Origin: Komagataeibacter medellinensis NBRC 3288
GTDB lineage: Bacteria > Pseudomonadota > Alphaproteobacteria > Acetobacterales > Acetobacteraceae
Direction of reading: 5' to 3'
DNA length: 64,000 bases
Assembly (NCBI RefSeq): GCF_000182745.2
Contig: NC_016027.1
Coordinates: 2,200,001 to 2,264,000 of the forward strand
Shown here: positions 54,671 through 62,326 of the stretch, piece by piece
Layout: every line of letters starts with the position of its first letter
Numbering within the stretch: position 1 is the stretch's first letter
Position numbers and translations under genes: made by a program
The notes under the pieces: model-generated
What the model saw: the letters and a program-made list of their open reading frames with translations, nothing else
What the model was told of the DNA's origin: nothing
Databases searched by the model: none

Positions 54671-55419
54671 GTCTCGGCTCCCTCCTGTGTGGTATCGGCA
54701 TGGCGGCATGCCCCCTGTGGCTGGGGACCGGGCAGGCATAGCCGTACGATCTGGGGGGCAATGGCTTCGGGCGTGGGCAGGCTGGCCATGTCCAGCGCGG
54801 GCATGGCCAGCCTGCGCAGGCGGGTAGCCACCATGCCGGGTTCAAACAGGTTGATGCGCAGCGGACTGTGTGCAGGCAGTTCGCGCACCCATGTGCGTAC
54901 AATGGCATCCTGCGCTGCGCGGGTGGCGGCAATCAACCCCCAGAAGGGTTCTGGCGCGGTGGCATGGCGGTCGGTCAGGAAGACCGCCCGCCCTGCGGGT
55001 GCGCGTTCGAGGAGCGGGGCCAGCGTGCGGATCAGCCGCCATGTGGTGATGGGGCCGCCCTGCAGGCCGCGCTCCCAGTCCTGTGGATGCAGGTGGGGTA
55101 GGGGGGAGAGAATGCCCAGTTCCCCCGCACAGTGTACCAGGCAGTCCAGCCTGCCTTCCTGTGCGGCGATGGAGGGGCCGAGCGTATCCAGCCGGTCGCC
55201 TTCCGCCAGATCCAGCGGCAGCAGGGTCGCACCCTGCCCGGTATGCTGGCGGATCAGGTCATCGGTCTGTTCCAGTGCGCCCTGCGTGCGGGCGGTGACA
55301 ATGCACCGTGCCCCCGCGCGGGCAAGGGTCACGGCCACCGCGCGGCCAATGCCACGGCTGGCACCGGTAACAAGGGCCACACGCCCCGCAAGCGGTGTGG
55401 CCTGTGGCAGTTCGGTCAT
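54667..55419 (-). CDS. SDR-family protein, catalytic Tyr/Lys apparently absent
   Basis: 250 residues with the Rossmann start of classical SDRs: VALVTGASRGIGRAVAV, with TGASRGIG at 18-25, and a later CAGELG in place of NAG. The catalytic YxxxK is not visible: the matching helix reads FWGLIAATRAAQDAI, so Tyr seems replaced by Ile and Lys by Arg. NAD(P) binding may remain while dehydrogenase chemistry may be lost. It lies between purF and ybaK, overlapping both by four bases, so it should be translated with them. A role tied to purine synthesis or translation quality is not established. Confidence 0.8.
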   Translation of the reverse strand: MTELPQATPLAGRVALVTGASRGIGRAVAVTLARAGARCIVTARTQGALEQTDDLIRQHTGQGATLLPLDLAEGDRLDTLGPSIAAQEGRLDCLVHCAGELGILSPLPHLHPQDWERGLQGGPITTWRLIRTLAPLLERAPAGRAVFLTDRHATAPEPFWGLIAATRAAQDAIVRTWVRELPAHSPLRINLFEPGMVATRLRRLAMPALDMASLPTPEAIAPQIVRLCLPGPQPQGACRHADTTQEGAET

Positions 55420-56930
55420 GCGGGTTCGGGGTGGTGTTCGGCTTCGTAATCAACCAGTTCGATCGGGTAGTCACCGGTAAAGCAGGCATCGCAGTAGCGG
55501 TTACATGCGTTCTTGCGGTCCTTGTAACCCAGCGCGCGGTACAGCCCGTCAAACGAGATGAAGGCCAGGCTGTCTACGCCGATCAGCTTGGCCATTTCCT
55601 CAATATTGTGCTGGGCGGCCAGCAACTGGCTGCGTTCGGGCGTATCGATGCCATAAAAGCAGGAATGCGTGGTGGGGGGGGAGGAGATGCGCATGTGCAC
55701 TTCCTTTGCTCCCGCAGCCCGCACCATGTCCACGATCTTGCGCGATGTGGTGCCGCGCACGATGGAATCATCGACAAGCACCACGCGCTTGCCATCCAGT
55801 ACGGGACGGTTGGTGGAATGTTTCATCTTGACGCCCAGGTTACGGATCTGGTCGGTCGGCTCGATGAAGGTGCGGCCCACGTAGTGGTTGCGGATGATGC
55901 CCAGTTCGAACGGGATCCCGCTCTCGGCGGCAAAGCCCATGGCCGAGGGCACGCCCGAATCGGGCACGGGCACGATCACGTCGGCTTCCACGCCACTTTC
56001 GCGCGCCAGTTCCACGCCAATCTGCTTGCGGGTGTCATACACGGCCTTGCCATCCATGATGGAATCGGGTCGGGCGAAATAGATGTATTCAAACACGCAG
56101 AAGCGCGACTGCGTGCTGCCGAACGGCTTGAGTGAGCGGATGCCCTCATCATTGATGATCACGATCTCGCCCGGTTCGACATCGCGCACGAACTCCGCAC
56201 CCACAATATCGAGCGCGCAGGTCTCACTGGCGAGTACCCATGCGCCTTCCGTACCGTCTTCCTCGCGCAGGCGGCCAAGGATGAGCGGGCGCACGCCCAG
56301 CGGGTCGCGCACGCCGATCAGTTCATTGCGCGACAGCACGATCAGCGAATACGCACCCAGCACCTGTTTGAGTGCATCGATCAACCGGTCCACCACGTTG
56401 GAATACAGCGAGATGGCGATCAGGTGGATGAACACCTCGCTGTCGGTGGTGGACTGGAAGATGCATCCGCGCCGCACCAGCGCCTTGCGCAGGGTGTCGG
56501 CATTGGTCAGGTTGCCGTTATGGGCCACGGCCAGGCCACCGAACTCAAAATCGGCAAAAAGTGGCTGCACGTTGCGGATTAGCGTAGCCCCCGTGGTGGC
56601 GTAGCGGTTATGGCCCACCGCACAGTGGCCGGGCAGGGTGGCCATAACGCGGGAGTCGCCAAACACGTCGCCCACAAGCCCCAGTCCCTTGTGGGTATGA
56701 AAGCGCGCGCCGTCATACGATACAATGCCCGATGCCTCCTGCCCGCGATGCTGGAGCGCATGCAGGCCGAGTGCCGTGAGCGCCGAGGCATCATTGGCGT
56801 TCCAGACGCCAAAGACCCCACATTCCTCATGTGGCTTGTCATCATCATGCCGCCACTGGGCGGCGATATCATCACGTTCGTGCTGTGTGGCCGGGTTGCC
56901 GGAAACAGCATGGAAGCAGGGACGGGACAT
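55416..56930 (-). CDS. purF: Amidophosphoribosyltransferase
   Basis: 504 residues, with a propeptide of about 36 residues before the catalytic Cys (HEECGVFGVW). The N-terminal glutaminase domain has LGLHALQHRGQEASGI and NGNLTN. The C-terminal phosphoribosyltransferase has the PRPP loop VLVDDSIVRGTT. Cysteines in CALDIVG, CFYGID and CNRYCDACF mark the [4Fe-4S] type known from Bacillus subtilis, which is oxygen-sensitive. It performs the first committed step of purine synthesis. It lies between cvpA and the SDR gene, as in many bacteria. Confidence 0.97.
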   Translation of the reverse strand: MSRPCFHAVSGNPATQHERDDIAAQWRHDDDKPHEECGVFGVWNANDASALTALGLHALQHRGQEASGIVSYDGARFHTHKGLGLVGDVFGDSRVMATLPGHCAVGHNRYATTGATLIRNVQPLFADFEFGGLAVAHNGNLTNADTLRKALVRRGCIFQSTTDSEVFIHLIAISLYSNVVDRLIDALKQVLGAYSLIVLSRNELIGVRDPLGVRPLILGRLREEDGTEGAWVLASETCALDIVGAEFVRDVEPGEIVIINDEGIRSLKPFGSTQSRFCVFEYIYFARPDSIMDGKAVYDTRKQIGVELARESGVEADVIVPVPDSGVPSAMGFAAESGIPFELGIIRNHYVGRTFIEPTDQIRNLGVKMKHSTNRPVLDGKRVVLVDDSIVRGTTSRKIVDMVRAAGAKEVHMRISSPPTTHSCFYGIDTPERSQLLAAQHNIEEMAKLIGVDSLAFISFDGLYRALGYKDRKNACNRYCDACFTGDYPIELVDYEAEHHPEPA

Positions 56931-56981
56931 GGTCAGCGATCTTTCCTTGACGGACGGAGACGGCGGGTACCGCCAGAAGGC

Positions 56982-57506
56982 TCAGATGGGCGCGTCATGC
57001 CGCGTCCCGGTGGGTTGCGCAAGGTGCGCGGGCAACTTATCCGCCCCAACGGCATTCAGGTAAATTACACTGCTGCCGATAAGGGGCACGATCCGGCTCG
57101 ATCGCATGACATCGGGCCATTGTGCTGCGGGAATAAGGGCGGTTATGCCCGCGTAAAGGATGACAAGGCAGATATAGCCGCGCACCAGACCGAACAGCAG
57201 GCCCAGCACGCGGTCCAGCCCCGACAGGAGGGAACCCTGTACCGCTCGTCCCGAGATGTGGGCAGTCGTGGTGAAGATGACAAGAAGAGCCAGGAACAGC
57301 ACGGCAAAAGAGACAAGTGCCGCCAGCGTATGGTTGCTGATCCATTGCGTGGCATAAGGTATAAGGGCACCGTACCAGGCTACCGCCAGCACGAAGGCCA
57401 TGATCCACGCCGCCAGCCCCAGTATTTCGCGCGAGAAGCCACGGACTGCGCCAACCAGCGCTGAAAGCCCGGCAATGGCAATGGCTGCTATGTCAATCCA
57501 GTTCAT
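56982..57506 (-). CDS. cvpA: CvpA family membrane protein
   Basis: 174 residues from MNWIDIAAIAIAG. Four predicted transmembrane helices, with the family's ALVGAVRGFSREILGLAAW near the start and LDRVLGLLFGLVRGYIC in the third. CvpA lies upstream of purF in many proteobacteria and is needed for colicin V production and, in enteric bacteria, bile-salt resistance; its molecular role is unclear. Fifty-one bases separate it from purF. The longer frame upstream of 57506 is not needed. Confidence 0.93.
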   Translation of the reverse strand: MNWIDIAAIAIAGLSALVGAVRGFSREILGLAAWIMAFVLAVAWYGALIPYATQWISNHTLAALVSFAVLFLALLVIFTTTAHISGRAVQGSLLSGLDRVLGLLFGLVRGYICLVILYAGITALIPAAQWPDVMRSSRIVPLIGSSVIYLNAVGADKLPAHLAQPTGTRHDAPI

Positions 57507-57679
57507 GCGTGCCAGACCACAGGGTGCCGACAGGCATGTAACAGGCATGGACCCGGTCCATTGATCGCATTATTTCCTGCTGTTCCGCCTGCGGCCAGCT
57601 TATGCCACCGGTACGGCCCAGCGCATAGGCCAAAAACGGGGTCCGTTACGATTTGGGGCCTGTACGCGGGTATGCCGGT

Positions 57680-58084
57680 TCAGGGTAGCTTGGTAGTGCG
57701 TATTTTCCATGACCGCTTGCGTGCGGTGACGGGGGCGCCACGGCGTTGGGTCATGTTCAGGCTCAGCAGCAGGTTGCCCATGCGGGTGCGGCGGTCCAGT
57801 TCGGTCCAGACATCTTCGGCATCAACACCCTGTTCGGCCCAGATCCGCAGCAGTTCGGCCAGTACGTCGGCACTGTGTGCCACAAGACCCGCATGGTCCT
57901 GTGCAATCAGGTCCATCACGCATTCTTCCGCAGCGTATGTAAAAGCCCGCCCGGCTGCGTGCTGTGCGGGCTTGCGCGCCACCAGGGAACTGTGGGCCGC
58001 CAGCCGTGCCTGTAGCGGGCCGAGTGCCGTGGTGGCGGTCAGCGCGGTGGTGGTTTCTGCCGGCGGGGAGAGTGGGCGGGACAT
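57680..58084 (-). CDS. HisE-like (phosphoribosyl-ATP diphosphatase fold) protein
   Basis: 134 residues. The central part, from AAGRAFTYAAEECVMDLIAQD to SADVLAELLRIWAEQG and DAEDVWTELDRRTRMG, follows the helical pattern of HisE/MazG-type nucleotide diphosphatases, with the Glu-Glu and the Ala-Asp metal positions kept. The Lys-Lys-x-Gly start of the HisE motif is missing, so it may be divergent or have another substrate. No other his gene is near. The ATG at 58084 is a guess; 58120 is also possible. It lies between cvpA and metH with gaps on both sides. Confidence 0.62.
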   Translation of the reverse strand: MSRPLSPPAETTTALTATTALGPLQARLAAHSSLVARKPAQHAAGRAFTYAAEECVMDLIAQDHAGLVAHSADVLAELLRIWAEQGVDAEDVWTELDRRTRMGNLLLSLNMTQRRGAPVTARKRSWKIRTTKLP

Positions 58085-58150
58085 GTCATGATGATGGCCA
58101 TTATTTCTCTTCCCGGTCAACTGGCCCGGTCGGGCAGCAGCTTCCCGCCC

Positions 58151-61100
58151 TCAGATCGAGAAATACTTGGCATGCGGGTTGAGGATCACCAGCGCGGATG
58201 TGGACTGTTCGGGGTGCAACTGGAAACCATCGGTCAGGGAGACGCCAATCTTTTCGGCATCGAGCAGTTTCAGGATCGGCTCCTGCTCTTCCAGCCGGGG
58301 GCAGGCAGGGTAGCCGAAGGAATAGCGTGACCCCCGGTAGCCCTGCTGCAGCAGCTTCGCCATGTCGCGGTCATCCTCGGCGGCGAAGCCCATTTCGGCG
58401 CGGATGCGTTTGTGGGTGTATTCCGCCATGGCTTCCGCCATCTCTACCGACAGGCCATGCAGGTAGAGGTAATCCTTGTACCGGTCCGCCTCGAACCATT
58501 CACGCGCGCGGTCGGATGCATCCTGCCCCACGGTCACGACCTGCAGGCCGATCACGTCGCGCCGGGCATCGTCAATGTCGCGCACGAAGTCGGCAATGCA
58601 GGCCCCATCCGCGCGGGGCTGGCGGGGCAGGGTGAAGCGGGCGACCTCGTTTACGCCGTCTTCGCCAAACAGCACGAGGTCGTTGCCTTCGCCTGCCGCC
58701 TTCCAGTAGCCATAGCTTGCCTTGGGGTGCAGGATGTCGTGCTCCGTGCACAGCGCCAGCATGTGGCGCAGCACGGGGCGCAGTTCCTTGCGCGCCCAGA
58801 CCATGAAATCATCGAGCGAACGGCCCTGTTTGCGAAAGCCCCACTGGAACTGGTACAGCGAGCGTTCATTGAGGAACGGCAGCACGGCCTCCGGTGTCGC
58901 CTCCAGCACGCGCGGCCCCCAGAAGGGCGGGACCAGCACGGGTTCGTCGGCTGTCAGTTTTTCGCGGCGCGTGCGGGCGGCAGCCTTGTCCACGGGACCG
59001 AATCCACGGGTTTCGGCGGCTTCGATATCCTGCGTGCGGCTGGTGCGCGTGGCCTTGCCCGCGCGACGGGACGCGATGGCGGCAAGGTAGGTGTCAAACT
59101 CCCCCTGCGCCACCTTGTCCATCAGCGACAGGCCATCAAACGCATCACGCGCATAGGCCACACGCCCGTCTTCGCCATAGGCTGCGGTGCAGTCTTCTTC
59201 CACATAGTTGCGTGTGAGCGCCGCACCACCCAGCATGACCGGCACGTCAACGCCCTGACGGTTCATTTCCTCAAGGTTTTCACGCATGATGACGGTGGAC
59301 TTGACCAGCAGGCCGGACATGCCGATGGCGTCCGCCTTGTGCTCGCGCGCGGCTGCGATCATGTCCGCCACCGGCACCTTGATGCCAAGGTTGATGACCC
59401 GGTAGCCGTTATTGGTCAGGATGATGTCGACCAGGTTCTTGCCGATGTCATGCACGTCACCCTTTACGGTGGCCAGCACCATGGTGCCACGGGCCTGACC
59501 CTCGGTGCGTTCCATGTGGGGTTCCAGCCAGGCCACGGCGGCCTTCATCGTCTCGGCGGACTGGAGCACGAAGGGCAGTTGCATCTTGCCCGCGCCAAAC
59601 AGTTCGCCCACCACCTTCATGCCATCAAGCAGCACGGTGTTGATGATGTCCAGCGGCGCCATGTCGCGCATGGCCTCCGCAAGGTCTTCTTCCAGCCCCT
59701 TGCGGTCCCCATCGACAATGCGGTCCTTCAGGCGTTCGGGCGCGGTTTCGGCCCGGGCCTTTTTCACCGCGTCGGCGGCCTTGCGGTCGGCGAAGATCTC
59801 AAGGATGCGCTGCAGCGGGTCGTAGCCTTCCGCGCGGCGGTCGAAGATCAGGTCCTCGGCCACCTTCACCTCATCCGCTGGTATCAGGTGCAGCGGGCGG
59901 ATTTTCGAGACATGCACGATCGCCGCCGTCATGCCCGCGCGCACCGCGTGGTCAAGGAACACCGAGTTCAGCACCGCGCGCGCCGCAGGATTCAGCCCGA
60001 ACGAGATGTTGGACAGCCCCAGCACGATCTGGATATCGGGGAAACGCTCGCGGATCTGGCGGATGCCCTCCAGCGTCCATTCACCCAGCTTGCGGTCATC
60101 TTCCGTGCCGGTGCCGATGGTGAATGTCAGCGGGTCGATCATCAGGTCGGATTGCGGCAGGCCATGCTTTTCGCATGCAAATTCGACAAGACGGGTGGCG
60201 ATGCGCAGCTTGTCTTCCGCTGTCTTGGCCATGCCCACTTCATCAATGGTCAGCGCAATGACGGAGGCACCGAACTTGCGCGCCAGCAGCATGCGATCGG
60301 TGGCGATGGCTTCTCCATCCTCGAAGTTGATGGAGTTGATGATCGGCTTGCCGCCATGCAGCTTGAGGGCGGCCTCGATCACCGGGGTTTCGGTGGAATC
60401 AATCACCAGCGGCGCATTGACCGAGGAGGTGAAGCGGGTGACGACCGCGTTCATCTCCTTCATTTCATCACGGCCGACGAAGGCGGTGCAGATATCAAGA
60501 GCGTTGGAGCCTTCGGCCACCTGTTCGCGGCCCAGTGCCACGCAGCCATCCCAGTCGCCTGCTTCCTGCAACTGCCGCCATTTTTTCGATCCGTTGGCGT
60601 TGCAACGTTCGCCGATCGAGAAATAGCTGTTTTCCTGTCGCAGCGGCACCTGTGAGTACAGGCTGGCGACAGACGGGATCCATACCGGCTTGCGTGGCAC
60701 GGGGGCGGGGCGGATGCGGCCCGTGCCCTCGGCGCGCTTGCGCAGCATCAGGTCCAGCGCCTGCGTATGCGGCGTAGAGGTGCCGCAGCATCCGCCAATC
60801 AGGTTCAGCCCGTCCTCGGTAATGAAACGCTCGACCCAACTTGCCATTTCGGCCGGGGTCAGCGGGTAATGCGTGGTGCCATTGACCAGTTCGGGCAGGC
60901 CCGCATTGGGCTGGACCGAAATCAGGCCCGGCCAGTTTTCAGACAGCCAGCGGACGTGTTCCGCCATTTCCTGTGGGCCGGTAGCGCAGTTCAGGCCCAT
61001 CAGTGGCACATCCAGCGCGTTGATGACCGTAGCGGCGGCGGCAATGTCGGGGCCGACCAGCAGCGTGCCGGTGGTTTCCACCGTGACCTGCACGAAAATC

Positions 61101-61660
61101 GGGGTATCCACGCCCAGTTCGGCACGCGCGATCTTGGCGCCATTCACGGCGGCCTTGATCTGTAGCGTGTCCTGGCACGTCTCGATCAGGAAGCAGTCAA
61201 CACCGCCTTCAATCAGGCCACGGCACTGTTCCGCAAGTCCCGCTTCAAGTGTGTCGTAATCGATATTGCCCAGCGAGGGCAGCTTGGTCCCCGGCCCGAT
61301 GGAGCCGACAACGTAGCGGTGGCGGCCATCGGAAAAGGTTTCGGCGGCTTCTCGCGCCAGATGGCCTGCGGTGCGGTTGATTTCACGCGCGCGGTCCGCC
61401 AGCCCGAATTCCGCCAGCGTAATGGGCGAGCCGCCAAAGCTGTTGGTTTCCACCATGTCGGCCCCGGCCTCGAAGTAGCCGCGATGGATCTCGCGCACCA
61501 GTTCGGGGCGTGAGAGGTTCAGGATTTCGGTGCAGTTTTCCTGCCCCCAGTAATCGCGCTCGACCTCAAGATCCAGCAACTGCACGCGCGAGCCCATTCC
61601 GCCATCACAAAGCAGGACCTGGTCGCGTAGGGCATCGAGAAGGTGGGGGCGAGTGGTCAT
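58151..61660 (-). CDS. metH: Cobalamin-dependent methionine synthase
   Basis: 1169 residues in four modules. Homocysteine-binding domain (about 1-310): zinc cysteines Cys225 (LNCATG) and Cys291-Cys292 (GGCCGTS). Methyltetrahydrofolate domain (about 340-610): FSIGERCNANGSK and EVGMAKT. Cobalamin domain (about 650-890): DVHDIG at 735-740 carries the cobalt-ligating His737. SAM-binding reactivation domain to the end. AGGA lies just before the ATG at 61660; the 228 residues open upstream are not methionine synthase. It links to the cobalamin locus, which supplies its cofactor. No SAM or B12 riboswitch was recognised in its leader. Confidence 0.97.
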   Translation of the reverse strand: MTTRPHLLDALRDQVLLCDGGMGSRVQLLDLEVERDYWGQENCTEILNLSRPELVREIHRGYFEAGADMVETNSFGGSPITLAEFGLADRAREINRTAGHLAREAAETFSDGRHRYVVGSIGPGTKLPSLGNIDYDTLEAGLAEQCRGLIEGGVDCFLIETCQDTLQIKAAVNGAKIARAELGVDTPIFVQVTVETTGTLLVGPDIAAAATVINALDVPLMGLNCATGPQEMAEHVRWLSENWPGLISVQPNAGLPELVNGTTHYPLTPAEMASWVERFITEDGLNLIGGCCGTSTPHTQALDLMLRKRAEGTGRIRPAPVPRKPVWIPSVASLYSQVPLRQENSYFSIGERCNANGSKKWRQLQEAGDWDGCVALGREQVAEGSNALDICTAFVGRDEMKEMNAVVTRFTSSVNAPLVIDSTETPVIEAALKLHGGKPIINSINFEDGEAIATDRMLLARKFGASVIALTIDEVGMAKTAEDKLRIATRLVEFACEKHGLPQSDLMIDPLTFTIGTGTEDDRKLGEWTLEGIRQIRERFPDIQIVLGLSNISFGLNPAARAVLNSVFLDHAVRAGMTAAIVHVSKIRPLHLIPADEVKVAEDLIFDRRAEGYDPLQRILEIFADRKAADAVKKARAETAPERLKDRIVDGDRKGLEEDLAEAMRDMAPLDIINTVLLDGMKVVGELFGAGKMQLPFVLQSAETMKAAVAWLEPHMERTEGQARGTMVLATVKGDVHDIGKNLVDIILTNNGYRVINLGIKVPVADMIAAAREHKADAIGMSGLLVKSTVIMRENLEEMNRQGVDVPVMLGGAALTRNYVEEDCTAAYGEDGRVAYARDAFDGLSLMDKVAQGEFDTYLAAIASRRAGKATRTSRTQDIEAAETRGFGPVDKAAARTRREKLTADEPVLVPPFWGPRVLEATPEAVLPFLNERSLYQFQWGFRKQGRSLDDFMVWARKELRPVLRHMLALCTEHDILHPKASYGYWKAAGEGNDLVLFGEDGVNEVARFTLPRQPRADGACIADFVRDIDDARRDVIGLQVVTVGQDASDRAREWFEADRYKDYLYLHGLSVEMAEAMAEYTHKRIRAEMGFAAEDDRDMAKLLQQGYRGSRYSFGYPACPRLEEQEPILKLLDAEKIGVSLTDGFQLHPEQSTSALVILNPHAKYFSI

Positions 61661-61856
61661 TGTTATCCTGAAATCTGCTGACAGGGGATACGGCATTCCC
61701 TGCGGCCACTTATGTATCCATGGCTGACATGTTCGGGCCTGTCCTTGCATGAAGGGACTATGCCGGGGTTTCCTTATTCCCTTAACTGCCGCCTTGTGTC
61801 CAGCATCAGTATCCCGCGCGGGGCATGTGGCGGGACACGGCGGCAGGGAGAAAGCC

Positions 61857-62243
61857 ATGAGTGACGACCGGCGTATTGGACTGGAATTTGTGGCAGACCC
61901 TGCCGCCGTGCCGTCACGCGCGGGTACCTTGCTGGTGGCGGGGGCAGGTACGGTGCCCGCAACCATGCCGGGCTGGGCAGGGGTTGTGGTGGTGCCCGCC
62001 GCATCCCCCACAGCATTTGCCGCCATGGCGCATGGTATGGGGTGCGGCTGCTGTACGCCGCGTGGCAGTGTGGCCACCGTGCTGGCCGATGCGTTCCGCA
62101 GCCGGGCCATCGGGGCGCTACCGTGGTTCGACCGCGTGGCCGTGCTGCCCCCGCCCGGACTGGAAGCGGCATGGCGCGCGGCACTTGCAGGCGACGTGCT
62201 GGTCTGCGCCCGCTTTGCGCTGCAACCGGGCAACGTGGGGTAA
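61857..62243 (+). CDS. Small protein with a CobW-like CxCC motif, function unknown
   Basis: 128 residues from MSDDRRIGLEF, with GGGAG about 9 bases upstream. The only landmark is GMGCGCCTPRGSVATVL (Cys63, Cys65, Cys66), followed by RAIGALPWFDRVAVLPPPGL. This resembles the CxCC region of COG0523/CobW GTPases, including the strand that follows, but the P-loop and GTPase motifs are missing. It may bind a metal such as zinc or cobalt. It diverges from metH. Function is inferred only from this local match. Confidence 0.6.
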   Translation: MSDDRRIGLEFVADPAAVPSRAGTLLVAGAGTVPATMPGWAGVVVVPAASPTAFAAMAHGMGCGCCTPRGSVATVLADAFRSRAIGALPWFDRVAVLPPPGLEAAWRAALAGDVLVCARFALQPGNVG

Positions 62244-62326
62244 AACCGGGGCCTGTTAAGGAACCCTTCGCTTTCTGTCCCTACGTTCCATCGCGTCAGG
62301 GAACACATGCAAAGCAAAGGGATGAA

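Noticed and set aside
61661-61856. Possible SAM, SAH or B12 riboswitch before metH
   Set aside because: No match to the conserved cores I know for these classes.
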